A stretch of DNA of 64,000 nt, taken from contig JAXLSU010000008.1 in assembly GCA_046330455.1 (NCBI GenBank), positions 62,001-126,000 on the forward strand, written 5' to 3'. This document shows, piece by piece, positions 26,208-35,592 of the stretch. Source of the DNA: CAVQXR01 sp046330455 (GTDB taxonomy: Bacteria; Actinomycetota; Thermoleophilia; Gaiellales; Gaiellaceae). The stretch's first letter is position 1. Each line of letters starts with the position of its first letter. The position numbers were made by a program, and so were the translations under genes. The notes under the pieces were generated by a model. That model was given only the letters and a program-made list of their open reading frames with translations, searched no databases and was not told where the DNA came from.

Positions 26208-27034
26208 GCGACGACCTGGTCTTCCCGCTGCCACCGCGGCGGCGGGTCGAGGGCCGCGTTTCCGGCACGATGCGCTCGCGAGCCCGCGGCCCGGGCTTCG
26301 ACCTGGCGGGCTCGCGGCCGTACCGGACCGGCGACGACGTCCGACGGATCGACTGGCGGGCATCGGCGCGGCTCTCGTCGGTCCGCGATGACGACGAGTT
26401 CGTCGTGCGCGAGCACCTGACCGAGGAGTCCACCCGCGTAGTCGTCGTCACCGACCGCAGCCCGTCCATGGCCCTCTTCCCGCCGGGTTTCCCGTGGCTT
26501 TCGAAGCCGGCTGCCGTGGCGGAGGCAGAGGCGCTGATCACGGGTAGCGCGCGCGTGGCGGGCTGCCCGGTGGGCGGCGTCACGCTTCGGGACGGGGAAG
26601 GCCTCGAGGAAGGGCTCAGCGCGCTTTCCGGGAGCGAGCGACGCCTGCCGCCCGGCACGCTCGTCTTCCTGCTCTCCGACTTCCTCCGCCCGCCCGGCGA
26701 CGAATCGTTCGCCGAGGCGCTCGCACACGGCTGGGACGTCGTCGCGATCGTCGTCCAGGACCCGCTCTGGGAGCAGTCCTTTCCCGACGTTGCGGGCGCC
26801 GTCCTGCCGCTCGCCGATCCCGCGTCCGGCCGGCTTGCGCGGGTCCGGCTGACCCGGAGTGAGGCGTCCGCGCGCCGGGACGAGCACCGGCGCCGGCTGG
26901 CGGGGATCCTCGCCCGCTGCGAGGCGCTCGGGCTCGACTGGGCGCTCGTCTCCTCCCACGAGCGGGGCGACGTGCTCGAGGCGCTGCTCGACTGGTCGCA
27001 CGGGCGCCACCAGGGTGCGAGGCTCGTCCGGTGA
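26204..27034 (+). CDS. DUF58 domain protein
   Basis: 276 aa starting at TTG 26204, which overlaps the moxR stop. The family signature SRPYRTGDDVRRIDWRASAR is followed by a VWA-like fold with VVTDRSPSMALF (MIDAS-like DRSPS). No membrane segment is obvious. DUF58 proteins are regular partners of MoxR ATPases. The following gene overlaps by four bases (GTGA). Confidence 0.87.
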   Translation: MSDDLVFPLPPRRRVEGRVSGTMRSRARGPGFDLAGSRPYRTGDDVRRIDWRASARLSSVRDDDEFVVREHLTEESTRVVVVTDRSPSMALFPPGFPWLSKPAAVAEAEALITGSARVAGCPVGGVTLRDGEGLEEGLSALSGSERRLPPGTLVFLLSDFLRPPGDESFAEALAHGWDVVAIVVQDPLWEQSFPDVAGAVLPLADPASGRLARVRLTRSEASARRDEHRRRLAGILARCEALGLDWALVSSHERGDVLEALLDWSHGRHQGARLVR

Positions 27035-27952
27035 GACTCGCGGCCGCCGCGCTCGCCGGCCTCGTCGCCGTCGGCGGGGCGATCGCACTCGTCCTCGTCG
27101 CGCTCGACGGAGGCGGCGCGCGGCGGCTCTCCCCGCCGGGAGGCGACCCGGTCGTGCTGACCTCGACAGTGAGTCCGTCACGCTTCCTGTTCGGCGATCG
27201 CGTCACCGCCGAGGTGAAGCTCGTGGTCGACGAGACCCGGGTCGACCCGGCCACGATCGTGCCGGCGCCCTTCTTCCGTCCGTTCCGCCGGGTCGGCGAC
27301 GTCGAGGTCGATCGCGTCGAGCTGGGCGACACGACCGTCGTGCGTTACCGCTACCCGCTCCAGTGCATCGACCGCGCGTGTGCCCCGAACGCACCGGAGC
27401 GGGCGATCGAGCTCCCGATCGGGCTCGTTCGCTACTCACCGCGCCAGGGCGACGTGGTCACGCTCCCACTGACGTGGCCGGTGGTCGAGATCGTCTCGCG
27501 GCTGTCGGGGCAGGCCCGCACCGACGTGACCTTCCGCCCGACCGAGGTGACGGCCGACCCGGACCTCGAGAATCTGCCGCCGCTTGGCTTCCGTGCCGCT
27601 TCCGGGCTCGTCGGTTGGCTCATGGTCGGGACGGCCGCCGCGATCGTCCTCGGGCTCGGAGCCTGGGTCGCGCTGCGCGCCCGACCGCGCCGCCGGGAAG
27701 CTCCTGCTGCCACCGAGCAGATGGCCTCCACGTCGCTCGAGGTCGCGCTGGCGCGGCTGGACGGCGCTCGCCGACGGCAGCGAGCAGGACCGTCGGGCAG
27801 CGCTCGACCGGCTCGCCCGCGAGCCTCGACGCCGAGCACAAGGCCGGTTCGCGCGCGAGGCCCGCGCGCTCGCCTGGTCGCAAGCGGGGCCGGTGAGCGA
27901 GCGGGTCGCCGCCCTCGTCCGGGGCGTCAAAGAGCGAAGGCCCGTGGCCTGA
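27031..27952 (+). pseudogene. BatD-like membrane protein of the MoxR operon, frameshifted near the 3' end
   Basis: N-terminal membrane anchor (LAGLVAVGGAIALVLVAL), an extracytoplasmic beta domain (VSPSRFLFGDRVTAEVKL; a Cys pair in PLQCIDRACAPN), a second membrane segment (GWLMVGTAAAIVLGLGAW), then a cytoplasmic tail. The tail shifts frame at about 27763: CTGGACGGCGCTC where CTGGACGCGCTC would continue as ALADGSEQDRRAALDRLARE to the stop at 27952. Start is GTG 27031, overlapping the DUF58 stop. Two-membrane topology and position match BatD-type proteins; sequence similarity to them is weak. Confidence 0.65.
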
Positions 27953-28914
27953 TGGCTCCGTGGTGGATCGCAGCACCCGTGATCGTCCTATGGCGGTGGT
28001 CGCGGTCGTTGTCCATCGACAACGCTCCTACGTTGCGGTACCGCTGGCCGACGCGCCCTCGCTGCGGGACACCGGGCGCAGGACCCCGCCCTGCGCCTCG
28101 GGCCCGCCTTGCCGTGGGGAGCGCTCGCCGCCACCTACCTGACCGCACCGAGACCGACGGGCAGAGCCGCGACCTCGTCTCGTCCGAACGCCAGACAGTC
28201 GTCGTTCTCGACCTGTCCCACAGCGTCTCCGACCTCGTCTACCGGGAGATCGCCCGGACGCTCGAGGGGATCGCGACGTCGGGGCAGGACGACCGAATCG
28301 GGCTCGTGCTCTTCTCCGACACCGCGCTCGAAGCCCTGCCGCCGGGCTCCCGCGCTGCCGAGCTGGCGCCCTTCATCCGCTACTTCCGGCCCAGGGCCGA
28401 GCGTGGGCAGCGGGCGAGGCCGAGCTACTACCGGGCCGCCGGGCCGACCGAGCAGGCACAGGTGCAGTACCCGCTCAATCCGTGGTACCGGAGCTTCTCG
28501 GGCGGCACGCAGATCTCGACCGGCCTGCGCGCGGCCCGGCAGGCGCTCGCGCGGGACGGGCTGTCGGGACGGGTCGTGCTGCTCTCCGACCTCGCCGAGT
28601 CGGAGTCCGACTACCCGCGCCTCGCCGCGGAGCTGCGGGCGTACGAGCAGAGCCCCGAGCTCGAGCTGCACGTCGTGGCCCTCCCCCCTGCCACGGACAG
28701 GCAGGCGCGCGTGTTCGAACGGGCCGCCGGCGCCGATCGCGTCGTCGATTCACAGTCCCTCGCGACCGGCAACCAGGGGATCGGCGAGCCGGCCCTGGGG
28801 CTCGCCTGGCCGTACCTGGCCGCTGCGCTCGCGCTGGCGCTCCTGCTCGCCACGTACGAGCTCGTGGCCGTCCCGCTGCGCTGGCGCGTGCGCCCGGGGA
28901 GGACCGGGGCGTGA
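27952..28914 (+). pseudogene. VWA-domain membrane protein (BatA-like), several frameshifts in the 5' part
   Basis: ATG 27952 overlaps the previous stop (TGATG). The N-terminal part is split among three frames: APWWIAAPVIVL, then AVVAVVVHRQRSYVAVPLA, then ALRLGPALPWGALAATYLTA, with breaks near 27990, 28085 and 28170. From about 28185 the frame is clean: VWA domain with MIDAS VVVLDLSHSVSD, conserved SGGTQISTGLRAARQAL and VVLLSDLAESES, and a C-terminal membrane segment (WPYLAAALALALLLATYEL). The three breaks in about 200 bases suggest poor sequence or real decay. The next gene overlaps by GTGA. Confidence 0.72.
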
Positions 28915-29507
28915 GCCCGCGCGCCGCCGTGCTGGCAGCGGTTGCCGCGACGGCGGCGGTCGCCCTGGCGCTCGTGGGCGTCGCCGTGCTCGACGTGGAG
29001 GACGCGGCCCGGAGCGCGGATGCCCCGCTCGCGTTCGGCGCAGGCAGTCGCGATGCGGAGGTGCGTGACCCGAGCACCGGAGACCGGATCGGCGAGGCCA
29101 TTCTCGGCATCGGCGACGACCGCGACTACCGGGACGCGGTCGCCCTGACGCGTGCGGCGGGGGTCCCGGGCCAGTCGAGCGTTCGCGTGCTCGAGCTTCG
29201 CGCCGAGGCACAGACGATCCTCGTGCCGATCGTGGGCGGCGACGGAAGCCGGGAGCTGCGGTCGGCGGCGGCGAACCTGCTCGGCGTGCTGCTCTTCGAG
29301 GACGCCAAGCTGGCCGACAACCCGCGCCGTTACCTCGAGCAGTCGCTCGGGGCATTCCAGGATGCGGTGAGGCTGAACCCGGCGAACGACGTCGCCAAGC
29401 GAAACCTCGAGCTGCTCGTCGGCGTTACCGTCGCGAGGATCGTCCAGTCGACCGGGACGGCCGGCACCGAGGCATCCGCCTCTCCGCCCGCGGAGGGAGG
29501 GTATTGA
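28911..29507 (+). CDS. Membrane-anchored TPR-like protein of the VWA operon
   Basis: 198 aa from GTG 28911 (overlaps the previous stop). One N-terminal membrane segment (AAVLAAVAATAAVALALVGV), then a helical domain with a TPR-like region (RYLEQSLGAFQDAVRLNPAN, DVAKRNLELLVG), and a Gly/Ser/Pro-rich end. The position between two VWA genes and the TPR-like repeat match BatC/BatE-type proteins. Overlaps the next start by four bases. Confidence 0.65.
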   Translation: MSPRAAVLAAVAATAAVALALVGVAVLDVEDAARSADAPLAFGAGSRDAEVRDPSTGDRIGEAILGIGDDRDYRDAVALTRAAGVPGQSSVRVLELRAEAQTILVPIVGGDGSRELRSAAANLLGVLLFEDAKLADNPRRYLEQSLGAFQDAVRLNPANDVAKRNLELLVGVTVARIVQSTGTAGTEASASPPAEGGY

Positions 29508-30577
29508 GCCTCACATTTCTCAGCCCGCTCGCGGCCCTCGCCGTGCTCGCCGTCCTGTTGCCGCTCGGCGCGCTCGTTCGCCGCGAGCGGCGGTATCGAC
29601 GGATCAGGAACGTGCTCGCACTGGAAGCGCCATACCGCCGGACGCACGTGCCGGTCGCGGCCGCCCTCGTGGTTGCGTTCGGGCTCCTCGCGGCGGCGGC
29701 GGCCCAGCCGGTCGTGCGCGTGGAGGGCGCCGTGACGATGCGCACCGATGCCGAGGCGTTCGTCCTCATCGACACCACGCGCTCGATGCTCGCGTCGCCC
29801 GCTCCGGACGCACCGACGAGGATCCGTCGGGCCATCGACGCGGCCTCGGAGCTGCGCCGCGCGCTGCCCGATGTTCCGTTCGGCGTCGCTTCCCTGACCA
29901 ACCGGCCTCTGCCGCACCTCTTCCCGACGGTCGACCTCGCGCAGTTCGAGCTCGTCCTGCGCCGGGCGATCGGCATCAACCGTCCGCCGGGGACGAGCAA
30001 GACTCCGTTCCTCGTCGCGACGGACTTTCAGTCGCTCGGCGCGATCGCCACCGACAACGCCTTCGGGCCGGTCTCGACGAAGCGACTCGTGATCCTCTTG
30101 TCCGACGGGGAGAGCGGCGAGTACGCGGCCAGGTCGATCGTCCGGGAGCTGCGGCGGGGCGGCGTCGAGCTGATCGTCGTGCGCCTGTGGAGCGCCGACG
30201 AGCGGGTGTGGCGTGCGGACGGAACGCCCGAGGAGTACGAGCCCACCTCGTTCACGCTTCCCGCGCTCGCCGAGCTCGCAGCCCGGACGACCGGCGGGCG
30301 CGTCTACGGCGAGGTGAGGGCGCGCCGCGGTCGCCGCGGCCGCGAGGCGGTACCTGGCTCAGGGGCCGGCGGTCGAGGTCGCGACCCCGGGCCGGACGGT
30401 CTCGCTCGCTCCCTGGGCGGTGCTCGCCGCCTGCGTGCCCCTCGCCGCGCTGCTCCTGCCTGCCCCCGCGCGGTCGCCCGGGGGAAGGCGCAGCCTTGCT
30501 CTGGCCCGCGCACGGCCCGGGCGAGCAGGTGCTCCGGCTGGCGCACGCCCCCGGCGTCTCGACGCTGGTCGCGCTGA
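29504..30577 (+). CDS. VWA-domain membrane protein (BatB-like), frameshifted at the C-terminus
   Basis: Two N-terminal membrane segments (LSPLAALAVLAVLLPLGALV; VAAALVVAFGLLAAAAAQPV), then a VWA domain with MIDAS VLIDTTRSMLAS and LVILLSDGESGEYAARSI. After TTGGRVYGEV (about 30315) the frame breaks; the next frame continues AAVAAAARRYLAQGPAVEVA and then a third membrane segment (LAPWAVLAACVPLAALLLPA). A further break is needed to reach a stop, probably the TAG at 30607-30609. Start ATG/TTG 29504 overlaps the TPR gene stop. Confidence 0.7.
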   Translation: MSLTFLSPLAALAVLAVLLPLGALVRRERRYRRIRNVLALEAPYRRTHVPVAAALVVAFGLLAAAAAQPVVRVEGAVTMRTDAEAFVLIDTTRSMLASPAPDAPTRIRRAIDAASELRRALPDVPFGVASLTNRPLPHLFPTVDLAQFELVLRRAIGINRPPGTSKTPFLVATDFQSLGAIATDNAFGPVSTKRLVILLSDGESGEYAARSIVRELRRGGVELIVVRLWSADERVWRADGTPEEYEPTSFTLPALAELAARTTGGRVYGEVRARRGRRGREAVPGSGAGGRGRDPGPDGLARSLGGARRLRAPRRAAPACPRAVARGKAQPCSGPRTARASRCSGWRTPPASRRWSR

Positions 30578-30590
30578 GCGGCGCCGCCCG

Positions 30591-30625
30591 TTGGCTCCTG
30601 CAGGGCTAGATTGCATACAGTATGC
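30591..30625 (+). promoter_or_regulatory. Candidate promoter and palindromic operator of the GntR-led operon
   Basis: GCATACAGTATGC (30613-30625) is a perfect 13-base inverted repeat centred 14 bases before the GntR GTG start. TTGGCT (30591-30596) and CATACA (30614-30619), 17 bases apart, can serve as -35 and -10, so the palindrome would cover the -10 box. FCD-type GntR regulators bind short palindromes of this GTAxAC kind, so autoregulation by the downstream protein is likely. Confidence 0.6.
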
Positions 30626-30632
30626 TTTCGCC

Positions 30633-31337
30633 GTGGCACGGATCGTGAAGGACGGACAGCCTCCGCTCACGAGAAGCGCCGGCGCCGCTGCGGCGGAGCT
30701 GATCCGCTCGGCGATCGTCGATGGGCGGCTCGAGCCGGGGCAGCGACTGAAGGAAGGGGAGCTCGCGCGCGAGCTCGGCATCTCGCGGACGCCGATCCGG
30801 GAGGCGTTGCTCGTGCTCCAGACCGAGGGTCTCATCGACGCGGCTCCGAACCGGGGCGCGACGGTCAGGGCCTACGACGCCGACGACCTCGACGACCTCT
30901 ATCAGCTCCGTGCGGTGCTCGAGGGGTTCGCGGCGCGGCTCGCGGCTATCCGGATCGGGCCCGGCGACCTCGCCGAGCTCCGCACGAGCTGTGACCGGTT
31001 CGTTGCGCTGCGCGCCGAGGCGGACGTGGCCGACCTCGTCGCGGAGAACGTCCGCTTCCACGCCGTCGTGCTGGCGGCGGCGGGCTCCGACAGGCTGTCC
31101 GGCATGGTCGAGAAGGTCGTCCAGCTCCCGCTCGTGTACCGCTCCTACCACTGGTACTCGCCGGAGCAGAAGCTCATCTCCGAGCACTACCACCGGCAGC
31201 TCACGGCCGCGCTCGCAGCCCGCGACGCCGAGCGGGCCGAGCGGGTGATGATCGAGCACGTCCTCGAGGCACGCGACTTCCTCGTCGCGCGCCTGCGGGC
31301 GAAGGCAGGCGAACACGACAGCGAGGAGGGCGAATGA
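30633..31337 (+). CDS. GntR-family transcriptional regulator (FCD domain)
   Basis: 234 aa. Winged-helix domain at about 15-80 (GQRLKEGELARELGISRTP, IREALLVLQTEGLI) and a helical FCD ligand domain (LYQLRAVLEGFAARLAA, ENVRFHAVVLAAAGSDRL, HYHRQLTAALAARDAERAER) with the usual Asp/His metal-binding pattern. FCD regulators mostly sense carboxylates and repress catabolic operons. GTG 30633 is chosen; the frame is open further upstream only because the preceding gene is shifted. Its stop overlaps the CoA-transferase start (ATGA), so it heads that operon. Confidence 0.92.
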   Translation: MARIVKDGQPPLTRSAGAAAAELIRSAIVDGRLEPGQRLKEGELARELGISRTPIREALLVLQTEGLIDAAPNRGATVRAYDADDLDDLYQLRAVLEGFAARLAAIRIGPGDLAELRTSCDRFVALRAEADVADLVAENVRFHAVVLAAAGSDRLSGMVEKVVQLPLVYRSYHWYSPEQKLISEHYHRQLTAALAARDAERAERVMIEHVLEARDFLVARLRAKAGEHDSEEGE

Positions 31338-32581
31338 GCAGGCCGGTACCGGCCCCAGACGGGTCCGTGCGAGAGACGAGCGGGCCAGGCCCACTCGCCG
31401 GGATTCGCGTGATCGAGCTGGGTCAGCTGCTCGCCGGCCCGTTCACCGGCCGGCTGCTCGGCGACTGGGGCGCCGAGATCGTGAAGGTGGAGCCGCCGGG
31501 CCAGCCCGACCCGATCCGCAACTGGGGCAAGGCCCGGTACAACGGCCGGTCGCTCTGGTGGCCCGTCCAGTCGCGCAACAAGAAGTGCGTGACCCTGAAC
31601 CTGCGCACCGAGCGCGGTCAGGAGCTCCTGCTCGAGCTCGTCCGCCGCAGCGACGTGATCACCGAGAACTTCCGGCCCGGTACGCTCGAGCGCTGGAACC
31701 TCGGCTATGACCGGCTCTCGGAGGCGAACGCCGGGATCATCCTCTGCCGGGTCTCCGGATACGGGCAGACCGGCCCGTACGCCTCGCGCGCAGGCTTTGC
31801 CTCGGTCGCCGAGGCGATGAGCGGCATGCGGTACATCAACGGCTTCCCTGACGAGCCGCCGCCGCGCATGCACATCTCGCTCGGGGACTCGCTCGCCGGG
31901 ATGTTCGCCGCCCACGGGATCCTCGCTGCCCTGTACCAGCGCGACGCGCTCGGGGGCACGGGCCAGGAGATCGACGTCTCGCTGCTCGAGTCGTGCTTCG
32001 CCCTCCTCGAGAGCGTCGCCCCCGAGTACGACCGCCTCGGGATGGTCAGGGGGCCCGGCGGGACCCATCTGAAGGGCATCGCGCCCTCGAACATCTTCCG
32101 CTCTCGCGACGGCAAGTGGATCGTGATCGCGGCAAACCAGGACAACGTGTTCCGCCGGCTCTGCGAGGCGATGGGGATGCCCGAGCTCGCCGACGACGAG
32201 CGCTTCTCGACCCATCTCGCCCGCGGTGAGCACCAGGACGAGATCGAGGGGTTGATCGGCGACTGGGCGGCCGAGCGGACGGCCGCGGAGATCGACGAGA
32301 CGCTGAACTCCGCCGGCGTGATCTGCGGGCCCGTCTACACGATCGCCGACATCTTCGAGGACGAGCACTTCTGGGCGCGCGAGGCGCTGCTTGCGCACGA
32401 CGACCCCGAGATCGGGACGTTCGTCGGGCCGGGGATCACGCCGAAGTTCTCCGGCACGCCGGGCGCCGTGAGATGGACGGGCACGTGGGAGGACGGTAGC
32501 CATAACGACGAGATCTACGGCGGCCTGCTCGGGCTGCCGGAGGACGAGCTCGAGAGTCTGCGAGCGGAAGGAGTCATCTGA
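31334..32581 (+). CDS. CaiB/BaiF family (class III) CoA transferase
   Basis: 415 aa. Family signatures: GIRVIELGQLLAGPFTGRLL, GAEIVKVEPPGQPDP, LNLRTERGQELL, CRVSGYGQTGPYASRAGF, and the catalytic-Asp region SLGDSLAGMFAAHGILAAL. These enzymes move CoA between carboxylic acids through a glutamyl/aspartyl-CoA intermediate. It is followed with stop/start overlap (TGATG) by an HMG-CoA-lyase-like gene, so the likely role is to activate a hydroxy-dicarboxylate (such as 3-hydroxy-3-methylglutarate or a citramalate-like acid) for cleavage. Confidence 0.92.
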   Translation: MSRPVPAPDGSVRETSGPGPLAGIRVIELGQLLAGPFTGRLLGDWGAEIVKVEPPGQPDPIRNWGKARYNGRSLWWPVQSRNKKCVTLNLRTERGQELLLELVRRSDVITENFRPGTLERWNLGYDRLSEANAGIILCRVSGYGQTGPYASRAGFASVAEAMSGMRYINGFPDEPPPRMHISLGDSLAGMFAAHGILAALYQRDALGGTGQEIDVSLLESCFALLESVAPEYDRLGMVRGPGGTHLKGIAPSNIFRSRDGKWIVIAANQDNVFRRLCEAMGMPELADDERFSTHLARGEHQDEIEGLIGDWAAERTAAEIDETLNSAGVICGPVYTIADIFEDEHFWAREALLAHDDPEIGTFVGPGITPKFSGTPGAVRWTGTWEDGSHNDEIYGGLLGLPEDELESLRAEGVI

Positions 32582-33480
32582 TGGAGGTCACGATCTGCGA
32601 CGTCGCTGCTCGCGACGGGCTCCAGAACGATCCCAAGATCCTCGAGCCCGCCGTCAGGGCGGAGCTCGTCGACCGGCTGGCGGCGGCAGGCGTGCCGCGG
32701 ATCGAGTGCGTCAGCTTCGTGAACCCCGAGCGCGTGCCGCAGATGGCCGGTGCCGAGGAGGTCGTCGCGGCGGTGGAGCCGCGCGACGGCATCGTCTACG
32801 CCGGCCTCGTGCTGAACGAGAAGGGCTACGACCGCCTGCGCGAGACGGCGCTCACCGAGGCGCACTTCGCGTTCGCCTCGACCGAGACGTTCAACCAGCG
32901 AAACCAGGGCGCGACCGTGGCGGAGTCGATCGCGGCCGCGAGCCGAATCGTCACCCGCGCCCACGAGGACGGGATCCGGGCCACGGTCACGATCGGCGCC
33001 AGCTTCGGCTGCCCGTTCGAGGGCAGGGTCGACCCGGCCGACGTGCTCGGCATCGCCGAACAGGTCGCCGATGCCGGGGCCGACGAGCTCGTGTTTGCGG
33101 ACACGATCGGCGTGGCCGTGCCGAGCATGGTCCGCCAGCTCGTTGCGACGGGCGCGCTGTTCGGGCCGCCCGTCGGCGTGCACCTGCACAACACGCGGAA
33201 CACGGGGCTCGCGAACGCGCTCGCCGCGGTGGAGGCCGGGGCGGCGCTGATCGACGCCTCGGTGGGCGGGGTCGGCGGCTGCCCGTTCGCCCCGCGCGCG
33301 ACCGGCAACATCAGCACGGAGGACCTCGTCTACCTGCTCCACGGCGAGGGAATCGACACGGGGATCGATCTCGACGGGCTCGTCGAGATCGCAGGCTGGC
33401 TCGAGGGCGTCCTCGGGCGGGAGCTCGAGGGCATGGTCTACCGGGCCGGGGTCTTCCGGCCCGTCAGCGACCGCTCCTGA
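32581..33480 (+). CDS. Hydroxymethylglutaryl-CoA lyase-like DRE-TIM metallolyase
   Basis: 299-aa TIM-barrel lyase. The metal/substrate motif is VTICDVAARDGLQND; HLHNTRNTGLANAL supplies the HxH metal ligands; GVGGCPFAPRATGNISTEDL contains the catalytic Cys loop. Family members cleave HMG-CoA to acetyl-CoA and acetoacetate, or related acyl-CoAs. Genetic coupling to the CoA transferase supports a thioester substrate. Whether it is HMG-CoA or another branched hydroxyacyl-CoA cannot be decided from sequence. Confidence 0.9.
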   Translation: MEVTICDVAARDGLQNDPKILEPAVRAELVDRLAAAGVPRIECVSFVNPERVPQMAGAEEVVAAVEPRDGIVYAGLVLNEKGYDRLRETALTEAHFAFASTETFNQRNQGATVAESIAAASRIVTRAHEDGIRATVTIGASFGCPFEGRVDPADVLGIAEQVADAGADELVFADTIGVAVPSMVRQLVATGALFGPPVGVHLHNTRNTGLANALAAVEAGAALIDASVGGVGGCPFAPRATGNISTEDLVYLLHGEGIDTGIDLDGLVEIAGWLEGVLGRELEGMVYRAGVFRPVSDRS

Positions 33481-33524
33481 GCACCGCAACCAGAAGCTAT
33501 CGAGGTAGAGAGGAGAACAAGGAC

Positions 33525-35579
33525 ATGGCGTACAGGCTCGGGGTGGACGTCGGAGGGACGTTCACCGACCTCTTCCTCGTCTCGGACGAGGACGGCGCGC
33601 AGTGGCGTGTGAAGACGCCCTCGACGCCCGCAGACCCGTCGGAGGGCGTGCTCACGGGCGTGAAGCGCATCTGCGGGGAGGCCGAGATCGGCGTGGGCGA
33701 GATCCGCAACATCCTCCACGGCACGACCGTGGCAACGAACGCCGTGCTCGAGTCGAAGGGCGCCCGCGTCGGCCTGATCACGACGGTGGGCTTCAAGCAG
33801 ATCCTGCACCTGGCCCGCTCGCAGACCCCCGGTCCGCTCGCGGGCTGGATCATCATGATCAAGCCGGACCCGCCGGCGCTGCTCTCGGACACCCGGGAGG
33901 CGGTGGAGCGCCTCGACGCGCGTGGGAACACGGTCGTTCCCGTCGATGAGGGCCAGGTCGAGGAGATCGTGCGGGACCTCGTCGAGTCGGGCGTCGAGTC
34001 GCTGACCGTCGGGCTCGTCAACTCCTACGTGAACCCGAAGCACGAGGAGCAGATCGGCGCGATCGTCGAGCGCCTGTACCCGGGCTTCCCGGTGACCCTC
34101 TCGGCGCACGTGCTGCCCGAGTTCCGCGAGTACGAGCGCACCCTGACCGCGTGCATGAACTCCTACGTGCGGCCGCGGGTGCAGCACTACGTCGAGCACC
34201 TCCAGGCCGAGCTGAAGGCGGTCGGCGCGACGGCCGACGTCAACATCCTCCGTTCGGACGCGGGTCTCATGACGACGCGGGAGGCTGCCCGCAACCCGAT
34301 CTACGGGGTGCTCTCCGGCCCCTCCGGCGGTGTCGCCGGCGCGCTGTACGTGGCACGCAAGGCCGGGTTCGACAACATCCTCACGTTCGACATGGGCGGG
34401 ACGTCGACGGACGTCGCCCTCTGCGAGAACGGCCAGCCGACGATCGGCCGGGAGACGACGATCGGCCAGTTCCGGATCAAGGTCCCCTCGGTCTCCGTGC
34501 ACACGGTCGGCGCCGGAGGGGGCTCGATCGCCCACGTTCCCGAGCTCACGAAGGCGCTACGCGTCGGCCCCCAGTCCGCGGGCGCCGACCCGGGGCCGGC
34601 CTGCTACGGGCAGGGCGGCGAGGAGCCGACCGTGACCGATGCGAACGTCGTGCTCGGGTACCTCCCACCGCGGCTGCTCGGCGGCGAGATGGCACTCGAC
34701 GTCGACCGGGCCCGGGCGGCCGTGCAGAAGATCGCGGATGCGATGGGTCTCTCGTCGGTCGAGGAGGCCGCGGAGGGAATCATCAAGATCGTGAACGAGA
34801 ACATGGCCGGAGCGCTGCGGATCGTCTCCGTCCAGCGAGGCCACGACCCACGCGAGTTCGCGCTCGTCGCCTACGGCGGTGCCGGCCCGCTGCACGCGAA
34901 CGCGCTGGCGGAGCTCATGGGCTCGTTCCCGGTCATCGTCCCGCCCGCGCCCGGCCTGCTCTGCGCGATCGGCGACCTCGTCGCCGACTTCCGCGACGAG
35001 TTCTCGCAGACCTACATCCGCGTGCTGTCCGAGGCCGACCCGGCGGGCGTGGTCTCGATCCTCGAAACCCTCGGCGAGCGCGCGACGGCCTGGCTCGAGG
35101 AGGAGGGAATCGCACCGGAGGCGCGCGGCATCAGCTACGTGGCCGACATGCGCTACCACCGCCAGGGGTACGAGATCCCGGTCGCGATCGACCCGGCCGA
35201 GGCCCGGGGAGGCCTCGCCCAGCTCGAGGAGCGGTTCAATGCGCTCCACGAGCAGCTCTACGGGTTCCGCATGCCGGGCACCGAGAGCGAGATCGTGAAC
35301 CTCAGGGCGATCGCCTTCGGCACGGTCCCGAAGCCGGAGCTTCCGACCGGAGAGCCGGGTTCCCCGGACGCCTCAGGGGCGGTCGTCGACCGGCACGAGA
35401 TCGTCGTCGAGGGCCGGCGTGTCGAGGCGACGATCTACGATCGGTCGAAGCTCGGCCCGGGCGCCCGGTTCAGCGGGCCGGCGATCGTGGTCGAGTTCGA
35501 CTCGACGACGCTCGTAGCCCCGGGCTACGAGGCGACCGTCGACAGGAGCTTCAACATCCTCATCACTCCGAGCAGGTAA
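33525..35579 (+). CDS. Hydantoinase/oxoprolinase subunit A (HyuA)
   Basis: 684 aa. Actin-like ATPase motifs: LGVDVGGTFTDLFLV at the N-terminus, FDMGGTSTDVALCENGQ, VHTVGAGGGSIAHV and GPQSAGADPGPACYGQGG. ATG 33525 follows AGAGAGGAGAAC. With HyuB it forms the ATP-dependent hydantoinase/oxoprolinase/acetone-carboxylase family. The next but one gene encodes a carbamoylsarcosinase-like amidase, which favours an N-methylhydantoinase-type ring opening over carboxylation; this is inference. Confidence 0.93.
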   Translation: MAYRLGVDVGGTFTDLFLVSDEDGAQWRVKTPSTPADPSEGVLTGVKRICGEAEIGVGEIRNILHGTTVATNAVLESKGARVGLITTVGFKQILHLARSQTPGPLAGWIIMIKPDPPALLSDTREAVERLDARGNTVVPVDEGQVEEIVRDLVESGVESLTVGLVNSYVNPKHEEQIGAIVERLYPGFPVTLSAHVLPEFREYERTLTACMNSYVRPRVQHYVEHLQAELKAVGATADVNILRSDAGLMTTREAARNPIYGVLSGPSGGVAGALYVARKAGFDNILTFDMGGTSTDVALCENGQPTIGRETTIGQFRIKVPSVSVHTVGAGGGSIAHVPELTKALRVGPQSAGADPGPACYGQGGEEPTVTDANVVLGYLPPRLLGGEMALDVDRARAAVQKIADAMGLSSVEEAAEGIIKIVNENMAGALRIVSVQRGHDPREFALVAYGGAGPLHANALAELMGSFPVIVPPAPGLLCAIGDLVADFRDEFSQTYIRVLSEADPAGVVSILETLGERATAWLEEEGIAPEARGISYVADMRYHRQGYEIPVAIDPAEARGGLAQLEERFNALHEQLYGFRMPGTESEIVNLRAIAFGTVPKPELPTGEPGSPDASGAVVDRHEIVVEGRRVEATIYDRSKLGPGARFSGPAIVVEFDSTTLVAPGYEATVDRSFNILITPSR

Positions 35580-35592
35580 AGGGGTCTCGAGC

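Noticed and set aside
27031..28914. A single 627-aa BatD-VWA fusion protein
   Set aside because: The open frame results from compensating frameshifts; a stop at 27950-27952 and an overlapping ATG separate two genes.
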